A stretch of 44,544 nt of DNA from a virus, in IMG/VR virus record IMGVR_UViG_3300023222_000094, positions 1-44,544 of that record; one strand, written 5' to 3'. Below are positions 27,257-34,471 of the stretch, in pieces; position 1 is the first letter of the stretch; every line of letters begins with the position of its first letter. The position numbers and the translations under genes were made by a program. The notes beneath the pieces are model-generated. The model was not told the origin of the DNA. It searched no databases and worked only from the letters and a program-made list of their open reading frames with translations.

Positions 27257-27726
27257 TATTTGTTTTGCTCCTGTTCTAATTGTGAGTATTCGGAATCCCT
27301 AGGTTTAAATAGCATTATCCCGCGCTCAGTGGCCCAAATTTGATGTTTAAGCATCGCGTTAAACCTTTCGCCCTTGGTTGCTGCCCTCATCCCGTCATGG
27401 TCTTTTTTGGCCCAACTAAGGCGAACGCCATCACGGTCGACGCCTAGATGTTGGCTAGTGAAAAGTTCATGTGCATCATTTTTGTTAAAAGGGCGACTAC
27501 CGTAATGCTCACCATTAGCCGAAATCATCAACGGCTGTGTTACGCCATTAGCCGCCATGAATTTAGCTGTTGTTGCCATCCATGAGCGCCAAAGTTTAGC
27601 CATCCCCCACTTGCCAATGGACGCATTTTGAGTAGTCACAACCAGGATAGGATTTTCCTTAAGCTCGATCTGAACTTCTTTGAAAAAATCTTCAAGACTA
27701 TGACTGGTTAATTGATAATCTTTCAT
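27256..27726 (-). CDS. Hypothetical protein of the recombination cluster
   Basis: 156 aa. KENPILVVTTQNASIGKWGM and the RPFNKNDAHELFTSQ stretch look conserved, but I do not recognise the family with confidence. Position beside two nucleases is like that of NinB-type proteins in other phages; sequence does not clearly support NinB. It overlaps both neighbours by one base. Confidence 0.65.
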   Translation of the reverse strand: MKDYQLTSHSLEDFFKEVQIELKENPILVVTTQNASIGKWGMAKLWRSWMATTAKFMAANGVTQPLMISANGEHYGSRPFNKNDAHELFTSQHLGVDRDGVRLSWAKKDHDGMRAATKGERFNAMLKHQIWATERGIMLFKPRDSEYSQLEQEQNK

Positions 27727-28085
27727 TATTCTGTGTGTTGTTCTATTTCAAGAATCAAAAATTGTCCATCATGAAATTTGAGTTCCTCTAGTAAATCGTG
27801 TCCACCAACGTTTAAATCTTCATCCGTCCATAGATAACCAGTCCAATCACCATAATGAACACTAAAATCTGCAACAGCAAAACCCATAATTTTGTTAAGA
27901 AATTTCTCTTGAGCCTCATCTTTTGAAACTTCTTCGTCAGTAATCCAATATTTTACAGTTACATTTTGGTCACACATCCATTCAAGTTCTTCAGCTAGTG
28001 GTTCATCAATAGATGATAGAAATAAAACATCATCAGATTCACCATAATCGTGTACATCTAAAAATCCTGTGTATGTTTTCATCAT
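27726..28085 (-). CDS. Hypothetical acidic protein
   Basis: 119 aa, rich in Asp and Glu, no motif recognised. Starts at either of two adjacent ATG codons (28085, 28082) with AGGATA upstream. An acidic DNA-mimic role is conceivable but unsupported. Confidence 0.6.
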   Translation of the reverse strand: MMKTYTGFLDVHDYGESDDVLFLSSIDEPLAEELEWMCDQNVTVKYWITDEEVSKDEAQEKFLNKIMGFAVADFSVHYGDWTGYLWTDEDLNVGGHDLLEELKFHDGQFLILEIEQHTE

Positions 28086-28087
28086 TA

Positions 28088-28282
28088 TTATCCTATATCT
28101 GATTTTTTATCCAATTGGCGTTCTAATTGACGCTGTAACTGTCTTTCTTCGAAAGCATCTAGGGCGCGTTTTAACAAGTAAGAGTTCTCAGGCTCTTTAA
28201 GATATTCAGTTGGTTGTTTTGCAATGTTTTCTTTTATAAGCTCTGCACCACTTCTATTAAAATCCATGATAGTTGCCTCATT
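28088..28282 (-). CDS. Small helical protein
   Basis: 64 aa, beginning MRQLSWIFNRSG, with a charged helix toward the end (RQLQRQLERQLDKKSD). It fills the gap between two operon genes. AAGG lies just before the ATG, and the stop is followed within a few bases by the next start. Function unknown. Confidence 0.5.
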   Translation of the reverse strand, partial: NEATIMDFNRSGAELIKENIAKQPTEYLKEPENSYLLKRALDAFEERQLQRQLERQLDKKSDIG

Positions 28283-28288
28283 TTTACC

Positions 28289-28705
28289 TTAAAAAGAAAT
28301 GCCACATCTTTTTATGAAAAGGTCTGTCGATATTCTTCTAAATTGTTGGGTTGTAGGGTTCCTTATATTTTGTTGATAGATAGCGCCGTCGATAAAACCT
28401 AGAGCCTTAATTGAGTAAAAGACTATGCGATTGTGATAAGAGTCATCAAACTTTTTTAATTGGTTTGTGTATCTTATGGCTTGATTTGGCACATTGCCAT
28501 TTACAGCTAAAATTTCACAGTATGTAGTCTCAGCTATGAATAACTCGTTTTTTTTGGTAATATTCGCGTTTGATTTAAATACAATGACAATACAAAATAT
28601 TAACAACATAATAGTTTTAAGTATGTTATTTAATAATTTAACTCGTATTTTAAGCCTGTTAATTTCTGATACCAGTTCATCAATTAATTTCTGTTCAACA
28701 CTCAT
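28289..28705 (-). CDS. Membrane-anchored coiled-coil protein
   Basis: 138 aa. A short N-terminal coiled coil is followed by one membrane segment near residues 30-45 (TIMLLIFCIVIVF) and a soluble C-terminal domain. The start at 28705 is chosen because GGAG lies seven bases upstream and the ATG overlaps the previous stop. Not recognised. Confidence 0.6.
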   Translation of the reverse strand: MSVEQKLIDELVSEINRLKIRVKLLNNILKTIMLLIFCIVIVFKSNANITKKNELFIAETTYCEILAVNGNVPNQAIRYTNQLKKFDDSYHNRIVFYSIKALGFIDGAIYQQNIRNPTTQQFRRISTDLFIKRCGISF

Positions 28706-29100
28706 GACCAATCTCCAGAAGCTTCATTGAGTATTTTATTTCTGATAGCTTTACCGAACTTGATTAAATAATTGGTTGGCTGTTGCCGGTCAAGTTCAGT
28801 CATAGGACATAAAGGGCATTGAGATAATAAATGATATTGTTCAGACCAGTCTTTTATGGTCCATCGTGTCATTTCGCAATGACGTTTGATTAAATCGATG
28901 TTGTTGTTGATTGATGCGGTAATATCTGCCCAGTACCGGCGCTCTTGCTGTGAATGATAAGTACAAGTATTTTGACCGCCAAAATCTATAGTTGCAATCA
29001 AAGGACAATTACAACTACATTTTTTAACCTGCTGTATTTCTTTATCATCACCGATGGCTTTTAAATTTCTGACTAATCGTGAGGCTCTATGGTCTACCAT
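28702..29100 (-). CDS. Cysteine-rich phage protein
   Basis: 132 aa. KKCSCNCPLIATIDFGGQNTC, then H, and a CPLCP pair near residues 95-99 suggest zinc binding. It resembles a family of uncharacterised phage proteins found near replication genes. The start overlaps the end of the replication-protein gene by 14 bases. Confidence 0.65.
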   Translation of the reverse strand: MVDHRASRLVRNLKAIGDDKEIQQVKKCSCNCPLIATIDFGGQNTCTYHSQQERRYWADITASINNNIDLIKRHCEMTRWTIKDWSEQYHLLSQCPLCPMTELDRQQPTNYLIKFGKAIRNKILNEASGDWS

Positions 29101-29560
29101 GGTAGTTACCCTCTAGTATCTTAGCTAAATTCTCTGGTTTGCAAACCCACTGCAAAGATATCTTAAATGGTCCCCTATCCCTGGAATGAGCTTTACCCAT
29201 GAGAAAATCATTTTGCTTAATCAATTCGAAATATTCAGTCCACGCCTCAATATCGTTAAACTGATTTTTGATTCTTGATTGAATAGTTTTCCTCCTGGTA
29301 TCGGTTATTAGTTCCATTTGTGTGGCATAGGTATCAGCAAACATCTGATTCCATAACTCAACAACATCTTTAACTGGTAAACCTGATTTTCTATTGATTT
29401 TTACCTTTTCATGCTCGGAGTTTTCAGTTTGGGCCATAATTTTTTTACAGGCTCTGTTGATAACGTAGCTTGGTGAACGGTCATCTAGTGTTGATGCTAC
29501 CTCTATAGCCCAGTTATACACATCAGCGTCTAAACTTATCGATTTTTTAACTTTTGCCAT
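29087..29560 (-). CDS. Ribbon-helix-helix protein fused to a phage replication-initiator C-terminal domain
   Basis: 157 aa. Residues 1-45 (KKSISLDADVYNWAIEVA, then RSPSYVINRACKKI) form a CopG/Arc-type ribbon-helix-helix. Residues about 65-155 match the C-terminal domain of phage replication initiators: VELWNQMFAD, R..I..R, WTEYFELIKQNDFLMG, then KPENLAKILEGNY. That domain usually follows a winged-helix origin-binding domain. The N-terminal ribbon-helix-helix may bind the origin or its own promoter instead. Start 29560 follows GGAG. It is the only replication initiator seen. Confidence 0.72.
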   Translation of the reverse strand: MAKVKKSISLDADVYNWAIEVASTLDDRSPSYVINRACKKIMAQTENSEHEKVKINRKSGLPVKDVVELWNQMFADTYATQMELITDTRRKTIQSRIKNQFNDIEAWTEYFELIKQNDFLMGKAHSRDRGPFKISLQWVCKPENLAKILEGNYHGRP

Positions 29561-29587
29561 ATAATTAATCTCCATGTATGGTATTAC

Positions 29588-29600
29588 TTAGTGTTACTAA
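29588..29600 (-). promoter_or_regulatory. Inverted repeat upstream of the replication-fusion gene
   Basis: TTAGT-GTT-ACTAA, a five-base inverted repeat with a three-base spacer, lies 28-40 bases before the start of the ribbon-helix-helix/replication gene. The size fits a binding site for a dimer of that protein. Inference only. Confidence 0.35.
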
Positions 29601-29627
29601 ATAACTGTAGTAGATTAATCCTGGTAT

Positions 29628-29999
29628 TCAAGTTTTTTGTTTAATACCTATCAAAATTCCTGGTGGTCTTTCACAATAGCTATTAGAATCACATTTTCGC
29701 CACAGATGGAGACAATAGTTATGGTTATTAATCCAGTCAGATTCAGGTGGATGCATTTGGATGACTAAATCATCATCGTCCCAGAATAGAGATTTGACAA
29801 TACACATCTCTTCCCAGGTAGGGCAGCGGTCATGGAGTGAAACGCTGACGTGTTCCCATAATTCACCGTCTGATGCGATAACATTTAAACTTCGTTTTAA
29901 CTTTATTGATTTAACCTCAAAACAGCCGTTGTTACCATCAGTTGACTGACTAGAAAAAAGGCCACTAAGAACACGATATTTTTCTGGAACTTTAAACAT
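29628..29999 (-). CDS. DUF7694-like conserved phage protein
   Basis: 123 aa. WEHVSVSLHDRCPTWEEMC, VKSLFWDDDD, then HPPESDWINNH and CLHLWR are conserved landmarks of a common phage protein of unknown function, classed, as I recall, under DUF7694. The gene is followed by the small intergenic space with the inverted repeat. Confidence 0.75.
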   Translation of the reverse strand: MFKVPEKYRVLSGLFSSQSTDGNNGCFEVKSIKLKRSLNVIASDGELWEHVSVSLHDRCPTWEEMCIVKSLFWDDDDLVIQMHPPESDWINNHNYCLHLWRKCDSNSYCERPPGILIGIKQKT

Positions 30000-30002
30000 T
30001 AT

Positions 30003-30185
30003 TTATTCCTTACCAATTTTATTAAACATGGAACACTTAACTATCTTGAATACATCTTCGCTACCAGCTGGGCTGTATTGCGATATAACCGGCATGAATT
30101 TAAAGTTCAATACTTTGCTACAATCTAAGTCTTTGTTAACGCACACAGCGCACATTGAGCCTTTTGGATGGTATATGTTTGGCAT
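30003..30185 (-). CDS. Small Cys-containing protein
   Basis: 60 aa; CAVCVNKDLDC and a later C suggest a small metal-binding fold. It sits two to three bases from both neighbours, which supports a real operon gene. Function unknown. Confidence 0.6.
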   Translation of the reverse strand: MPNIYHPKGSMCAVCVNKDLDCSKVLNFKFMPVISQYSPAGSEDVFKIVKCSMFNKIGKE

Positions 30186-30187
30186 CT

Positions 30188-30370
30188 TTATTCCTTAGTT
30201 TTTATTGAGTCAAAGAGCTTCTGCTGCATATCAAGAATGTCTGAAAATGTTCTTTTGTAAGTTTCTTCATCAACTCCCCACTCATCACCCTCTAGAACGT
30301 CTTTCATTACAGATGCTATAATTCTCATTTTAGCCAGATTGCCTGTCTTGATGTATTCTTGTTCAGTCAT
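30188..30370 (-). CDS. Small helical protein
   Basis: 60 aa, fully helical in pattern, charged. Overlaps the upstream gene by eight bases. No family recognised. Confidence 0.6.
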   Translation of the reverse strand: MTEQEYIKTGNLAKMRIIASVMKDVLEGDEWGVDEETYKRTFSDILDMQQKLFDSIKTKE

Positions 30371-30713
30371 TATTTATTCCTCGATTCTTTAAGAACCTAG
30401 TTATATTGCCTACCTCTACAATATGTGGCGGCATATTATCCCACACCTTGTCAAACACACCGGCTGAATCAATGCACTTATCTATATTGTTTATATATTC
30501 CATGCATTGTTTTAGATAAAAAATGGCCACATCTTCTTTCTTTGTTAATTTGTAATCACTTGATTCGGTTATAACGCCGGTAAAGTCACAGCAGCCGCAC
30601 CCACTAGTGGTATAACCAGCACATCCACATTCAATTTTAACCGGATTCAACTCCTCAACATCAAAACCCGATGCTTCGATGAATGCTAGTAGTAGTTTAT
30701 GTGTATCGTTCAT
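30363..30713 (-). CDS. Hypothetical protein with CGC...CGCC zinc cluster
   Basis: 116 aa. IECGCAGYTTSGCGCCDFTG near residues 27-46 resembles a DnaJ-type zinc-finger half (C.C......C.CC...G). The rest is helical. Start and stop overlap neighbours by four to eight bases. Confidence 0.6.
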   Translation of the reverse strand: MNDTHKLLLAFIEASGFDVEELNPVKIECGCAGYTTSGCGCCDFTGVITESSDYKLTKKEDVAIFYLKQCMEYINNIDKCIDSAGVFDKVWDNMPPHIVEVGNITRFLKNRGINND

Positions 30714-30961
30714 GATTCATCACCTTTATCGCAATACTTATTACGCCATTCTGTTATTCGTTCATGCCAGCAATCCCAATCTTCTTGGCCGTATTCTTCG
30801 GTCATGCTTGAATCGCAATACCATTTAATCTCGTCGTCAGTGACATAGCCCGTCAAATCCGCGAAGTCACACATTAAGACATCATCGTAATATCCATAAT
30901 CCATCGAGCACACAACGTGGCTTAATATGTTTTTCAGGTCTGTTTTGATTTCTCTGTTCAT
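30710..30961 (-). CDS. Hypothetical acidic protein
   Basis: 83 aa with many Asp, Tyr and Cys residues. No known motif. Overlaps the gene downstream in the operon (ATGA). A 73-base space separates it from the upstream frame. Confidence 0.55.
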   Translation of the reverse strand: MNREIKTDLKNILSHVVCSMDYGYYDDVLMCDFADLTGYVTDDEIKWYCDSSMTEEYGQEDWDCWHERITEWRNKYCDKGDES

Positions 30962-31034
30962 TGTTATTATTCCTTTGTTGTTTTAGTGATGACCCCGTGA
31001 CCTTCTAGCACTATCAAGAATTCCAGCAACTATT

Positions 31035-31259
31035 TCAATAACCTGCTCCTTGGTTGTTGGTTGTTGTTTCGAATAACTGATTAGCATTATCAAATCCTTC
31101 AGAACTACCAGCAAACGCCGCATTAATTGAGCAAATGCCAAATTCGTTGAAACCTTCAAATTTAATCTCAACTGATGGATTGCCTTCTTCATTGACGTTA
31201 TTAATAACTAAAATTTGTCCATACTTTTCTGATTTGAAAATCTTAAAAAATTCACTCAT
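31035..31259 (-). CDS. Conserved phage protein, C-terminus frameshifted by a 7-base duplication
   Basis: 74 aa as read, start at 31259 after GGAG. The body (YGQILVIN, IKFEGFNEFGICSI, EGFDNANQLFE) looks like a widespread small phage protein. Near the end, GGTTGTT occurs twice in tandem (31052-31065). With one copy removed, the frame continues as TKEQVIEIVAGILDSARRSR to 30983, about 17 residues longer and helical. So the frame at 30983-31192 is probably the true C-terminus, displaced by the duplication. Confidence 0.6.
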   Translation of the reverse strand: MSEFFKIFKSEKYGQILVINNVNEEGNPSVEIKFEGFNEFGICSINAAFAGSSEGFDNANQLFETTTNNQGAGY

Positions 31260-31326
31260 TTTATTCTCCAATTAATTAAAATAATAGGGTTTATTAGCTA
31301 ATAGCTATTATCACAATATGACCTTG

Positions 31327-31830
31327 CTATAGCTTGTCTATTTCTCTTGGGTCAACGCCAAACTCAATAAGCATATTTTTCATTATTTTTACTTTTGCTT
31401 TCATTTTTGACGCCTTCGCTTCCATCTGCTTTACCATCTTTGATTTTTTTTCTAATTTTCTATTGGCGGCTCTTTCCTTTGGTGTGTTAACTCTATTGGC
31501 CAGCCCTTCGCCTACCTGTTTTACTGGTGAGCCTCCTGTATCATCCACCATATTTAATATAGCCTTTAATGCAGCTCCTTTTTTGGGAGAGAACCACTCA
31601 TTAAGTATATTTTTATCTGTCATCTCTCGGTGAAATGTCTTTTCGACTAATGATGCATGTTCTCTAGACTTGCACTCTATTATTGCTATTATTCTTAAAA
31701 GCTCGGGGTTCCCTGTTTGGAGTTGCTTTATTCTTTTGTCTGGATTATCTGACATGCCTATTTTTATTGGCATATTTGTTGCGCCGCCAGATTGGATTAT
31801 GTACACAAAGCATGGTTTTATTTCTGACAT
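31327..31830 (-). CDS. GIY-YIG-like (T5orf172 / MUG113 type) nuclease
   Basis: 167 aa. VYIIQSGGATNMPIKIGMS, RIKQLQTGNPELLRI and E..FH at residues about 8-68 match the T5orf172/MUG113 branch of GIY-YIG nucleases. The rest is a Lys-rich coiled coil (about 115-155), perhaps for DNA binding. Start 31830 is preferred (GAAGGTG upstream). First gene after the large noncoding block. Such genes are often mobile or defence-related. Confidence 0.75.
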   Translation of the reverse strand: MSEIKPCFVYIIQSGGATNMPIKIGMSDNPDKRIKQLQTGNPELLRIIAIIECKSREHASLVEKTFHREMTDKNILNEWFSPKKGAALKAILNMVDDTGGSPVKQVGEGLANRVNTPKERAANRKLEKKSKMVKQMEAKASKMKAKVKIMKNMLIEFGVDPREIDKL

Positions 31831-31863
31831 TTTACGCACCTTCTACCTGATAAACTGTTATTT

Positions 31864-31965
31864 TCACTCTTCAATTAATTTTAAAATAAAGTCAGTAAGC
31901 CCTTTTTCCTCCAAGATTGAAACAAACCTAACTGGCTCTATCTTGTTTTGTTCTTTAGATTACAT
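31864..31965 (-). pseudogene. Possible remnant of a small gene
   Basis: ATG at 31965 is followed at once by TAA, but the same frame then reads SKEQNKIEPVRFVSILEEKG and on to LIEE and a stop at 31864, a protein-like sequence. It may be a dead small gene with a nonsense second codon, or chance. Otherwise I see nothing in 31831-31994. Confidence 0.3.
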
Positions 31966-32436
31966 TTCTACAATCTTAAGATCACAAAAAACCTTTCGGT
32001 CGGGAAAAATAAAGTCCTCCAACCAGTAAAAACTGGCACCTCGCTAAAGGTCGATTCCACAAAGTGGCATCTCGTCCTAGGTTGTGAAGTGGCACACACA
32101 GAGCCTAGACTGTTTTAAGCTAAATCACTTAGCGGGGATCTTTTCTGCTTTTCTGGGCTACCAGCAGGGGAAATGATTACAAAGCGCCTGGAGGCATGAG
32201 GGAACTTGAAAGGGTGTGTCTGCAAGCGTATATAGCGCGTTTAATCTTGCTTGGTTTACTTACAGGCACAAAAAAAGATATTTACAGCTGCAACCTCTGT
32301 TGGTAGAGGGGCGAAAAAGGATAGACCAAAAAGCCCACCAGATGTCGCATGTGTAAATACCCTCTATCCTTCTTCTTTCAAGTGGCTACCACACCACGAG
32401 TCAAACTATAGCATAAATTTAGAATTAACCAAGAAA

Positions 32437-32562
32437 CCTGCATATAAGAATGAGCTAGAGGTGCGTTAAACCTAGTTTCACACTTGAGTAGCGAACTCAC
32501 CCTCTTTTCAGAAACTCATTAGGGGAACTTGCACTTGCTACTAACTCACTCATATATACAGG
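32437..32562 (-). ncRNA. tRNA-like extended hairpin, unit A
   Basis: Closed by CCTG/CAGG and ATAT/ATAT pairs, a one-sided bulge, then ATGAG (32450-32454) with CTCAT (32549-32553). Inner hairpins include TGAGT/ACTCA and a GGT/ACC arm. End sequences match unit B: 16 identical bases at 32538-32553 and 33038-33053, 12 at 32446-32457 and 32968-32979. The interior differs. No anticodon can be named. Confidence 0.45.
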
Positions 32563-32955
32563 CTGACAGTTTTTATAGGAAACCGTCAGCGGCCAGTGTT
32601 GTTACCGACACCGCTGGCTGGTCGGGTTCTGCGTAAATTAACGGCTAAACCTTTTCAGGGAACCGAATTCTCGTCGCCACGGTAGTGCGTATTACTGGAT
32701 TTAGAGTATTCCAGTAAATCCGACTTCCTCTCGACCGGATATGGACAGGTTTGAATAGATAAAGCACTGACTACATGACCCCTCGCAGTCTGTTTAGCCG
32801 TACCCCGCAGAGCGGTGGATTGAGGCGGCGTCCACCGGTGCCTATTTCTGTCCTATCGTTTACCGGCAATTTTTAACTCCTGCCGGTGGTCTGGTCAACC
32901 GAGGCTCCTACAAGCCTCCCGCTTTAGCAGGGGGTGATTGACATATACAGGCTTT

Positions 32956-33065
32956 AAGCGTACATAAAAGAATGAGCTATCGGGAATCGAACCCTGAGTC
33001 TGATCGCAGGGCTTTTTAACCCCTACGATAGACGAACCTACTAACTCACTCATCTATGTACGCTT
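32956..33065 (-). ncRNA. tRNA-like extended hairpin, unit B
   Basis: An eleven-pair perfect stem (32956-32966 with 33055-33065) leads through a bulge into ATGAG/CTCAT (32972-32976 with 33049-33053) and encloses the tRNA-like body. The outer stem has a different sequence from unit A but the same pairing design, which is evidence that the structure is selected. Confidence 0.55.
32973..33052 (-). tRNA. tRNA-like body, possibly a degenerate tRNA (anticodon unclear, AAA if canonical)
   Basis: On the minus strand the T-loop consensus GGGTTCGATTCCC is present, preceded by a hairpin in the anticodon position and a GG-containing D-loop-like part. The acceptor has six of seven pairs. Deviations: the T-stem keeps only three pairs; the anticodon stem extends to eight or nine pairs over a nine-base loop (GTTAAAAAG); no CCA end. 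Read canonically the anticodon would be AAA with a G-G mismatch closing the loop. It may be a decayed tRNA or a non-coding tRNA mimic. Confidence 0.35.
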
Positions 33066-33076
33066 TACCGCCCACA

Positions 33077-33418
33077 TTAATCTATTTTGGATTCTTTGTC
33101 ATCTTTAGATAAGAAATCTGGTTCTTGATGGAAAACTTCAATGTCTGATTTGGTTTTTTGCTCAGGCTCTACCTGTAAATCGTCATCAAGATAATCACCA
33201 AATTCCCAAATCATGTTTTTTAAAGCTAGTGGTTGAACCATTATTCTTGGTGTTAATCCTTTAATTAAAATATTCCATACTGCACCTTTGGTCATACATT
33301 TATTCACTGTGCTAACTTCTTTCCAGTTAACGATGTTGGACTTTGCGTTATCGAACATTGTTAATAATTGTTCAAAGGTTATTGATTCAGCTATTTTCTT
33401 TGCGTTTGTTTTATTCAT
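33077..33418 (-). CDS. Hypothetical protein
   Basis: 113 aa, helical N-terminal two-thirds and an acidic tail. The start at 33418 is chosen because GGAGG lies nine bases upstream; an ATG at 33427 directly touches the GGAGG. Overlaps the upstream gene's end. Last gene before the noncoding block. Confidence 0.6.
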   Translation of the reverse strand: MNKTNAKKIAESITFEQLLTMFDNAKSNIVNWKEVSTVNKCMTKGAVWNILIKGLTPRIMVQPLALKNMIWEFGDYLDDDLQVEPEQKTKSDIEVFHQEPDFLSKDDKESKID

Positions 33419-33644
33419 GTTCTTCATCCTCCAAGATTACCAGTACGGTAACATCACATGAGTTTTTTATGCTTATACGGTGAATATCCTTAACTCGGCG
33501 TTTAATTTCGACAATGCTATCGCCAGTTGTTATGGTGTGACGTACCAAGTCACCTTTACGTGGGATAAATCTTTCATCCGGTACGTTTACTACCATCCAA
33601 TCGCTCTCACCTTTTAAGTTGAAGCTGTATTTCATTGTGATCAT
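33411..33644 (-). CDS. Small hypothetical protein, beta-rich
   Basis: 77 aa; FIPRKGDLVRH and repeated Val/Ile strands resemble a small barrel fold of phage early genes, but no family is certain. Start follows AGGAGAAACTG. Acidic end EDEEHE. Confidence 0.6.
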   Translation of the reverse strand: MITMKYSFNLKGESDWMVVNVPDERFIPRKGDLVRHTITTGDSIVEIKRRVKDIHRISIKNSCDVTVLVILEDEEHE

Positions 33645-33653
33645 CAGTTTCTC

Positions 33654-33887
33654 CTACATCTCAGACTTCTCATCGTCTTTACAAAATTCAACAACATGAT
33701 TATCTCTAAATGTCTGGCTATTTATCTTTGCTTGCCCTCTTACTTTCTCAACATTAGATTTACGATACTCAGCCATGTGAGATTTAATACAATTTTTACA
33801 CTGGCTACGATAGCCATCTGTGTAACCTCGACATTGATAAAAATCATCGTATGGTTTTTCTTCTTTACAGCTCGTGCATTTTTTCAT
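33654..33887 (-). CDS. Small zinc-ribbon protein, HNH-associated type
   Basis: 77 aa. MKKCTSCKEEKPYDDFY, then C..C separated by GYRSQ, gives the four-Cys ribbon seen alone or at the N-terminus of phage HNH and endonuclease VII-like proteins. No HNH core is present, so nuclease activity is not expected from this gene alone. Start 33887 after GAGG. Confidence 0.7.
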   Translation of the reverse strand: MKKCTSCKEEKPYDDFYQCRGYTDGYRSQCKNCIKSHMAEYRKSNVEKVRGQAKINSQTFRDNHVVEFCKDDEKSEM

Positions 33888-33891
33888 AGCC

Positions 33892-34113
33892 TCACCATAT
33901 TGTTGGTTTATACGGTCCAACTTTGCCTAGTCTTATGGCTCCAGCTGAAGTGTAGCCAAACTCACCAGTTTCTAAAAATCTGATTTTTACAATTCTACTA
34001 TCTGTAATGTGAATCACCTCAAAATCACCGTGATTATTTGATGGATATATTTTCCCAACCTCTACGACAATCACATTAATTTTTTTGCTTAACCATAACT
34101 TTAATAAATTCAT
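33892..34113 (-). CDS. Small barrel-like protein
   Basis: 73 aa from ATG at 34113, or 60 aa from GTG at 34074. VEVGKIYPSNNHGDFEVI, IRFLETG and AIRLGKV resemble small phage proteins with a KOW/SH3-like barrel. No strong ribosome site precedes either start; the GTG directly follows the upstream stop, which would suit coupling. Confidence 0.6.
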   Translation of the reverse strand: MNLLKLWLSKKINVIVVEVGKIYPSNNHGDFEVIHITDSRIVKIRFLETGEFGYTSAGAIRLGKVGPYKPTIW

Positions 34114-34345
34114 TGATTATTAAAATGTTATCTAAGAGAGTTGGGGTGGATAAATCACATTTAACCAAATGGTTATTATATTGTTGTCGACCTATTTCGG
34201 CTTTTTTTACTAAGGTTAGTTCAGAACGCTTAAATGGAAAACCATCAACATTTATCAAATAACGTGCTTCAATAACTACACCAGCTTCTATTGTTAAACG
34301 ATAATTTTGAGCATAAACAATATCACCTACTCTAAAATCACTCAT
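34076..34345 (-). CDS. Small hypothetical protein, barrel-like
   Basis: 89 aa; FRVGDIVYAQNYRLTIEAGV and KRSELTLV suggest another small beta-barrel in the N-terminal half and a helical end. Third such protein in this cluster. Start 34345 preceded by GGGTG. Confidence 0.6.
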   Translation of the reverse strand: MSDFRVGDIVYAQNYRLTIEAGVVIEARYLINVDGFPFKRSELTLVKKAEIGRQQYNNHLVKCDLSTPTLLDNILIINEFIKVMVKQKN

Positions 34346-34363
34346 AGTGCACCCGTTTCCCTG

Positions 34364-34471
34364 TTATAAGTAAGGGTTAACTAATTCAGCCAAGGTGGAT
34401 AAAACAAGCACGGCGGCTATTGCCAAGGCCATGCCGAAAGGGCCGTTTAGTATTTGTTGGAATCGTTTCAT
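34364..34471 (-). CDS. Short single-pass membrane protein
   Basis: 35 aa; one hydrophobic segment (GMALAIAAVLVLSTLAEL) after a short basic head, ending at 34364. AGGAG lies seven bases before the ATG. The gene fits exactly between its operon neighbours. Possible early host-membrane effector; function unknown. Confidence 0.55.
   Translation of the reverse strand: MKRFQQILNGPFGMALAIAAVLVLSTLAELVNPYL

Larger units (their letters stand above)
31995..33066 (-). ncRNA. Candidate large structured noncoding RNA region (about 1.07 kb)
   Basis: No convincing gene in either strand; the 72-codon frame at 32251 has no family features and runs through hairpins. At least a dozen stems are visible, among them 32023-32036, 32057-32067, 32077-32108, 32145-32167, 32294-32309, 32317-32371, 32562-32590, 32592-32618, 32692-32717, 32814-32836, 32862-32887 and a nested set at 32894-32942. 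Two tRNA-like units with extended stems are included. Size, density of hairpins and phage context recall giant phage RNAs such as GOLLD and ROOL. Strand is inferred from flanking genes and from the tRNA-like T-loop. Confidence 0.55.

Noticed and set aside
27256-27726. NinB identity
   Set aside because: Position fits but the characteristic NinB residues could not be found, so it was left unassigned.
31670-32029. Plus-strand frame of 119 codons
   Set aside because: Mostly antisense to the GIY-YIG-like gene; composition is that of a shadow frame.
32041-32062. GGTCGATTCC as a plus-strand tRNA T-loop
   Set aside because: One base short of the consensus and no acceptor or anticodon arm can be built around it.
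32251-32469. 72-codon plus-strand frame in the noncoding block
   Set aside because: Opposite to all neighbours, no ribosome site or family features, and it crosses the hairpin at 32317-32371 and unit A.
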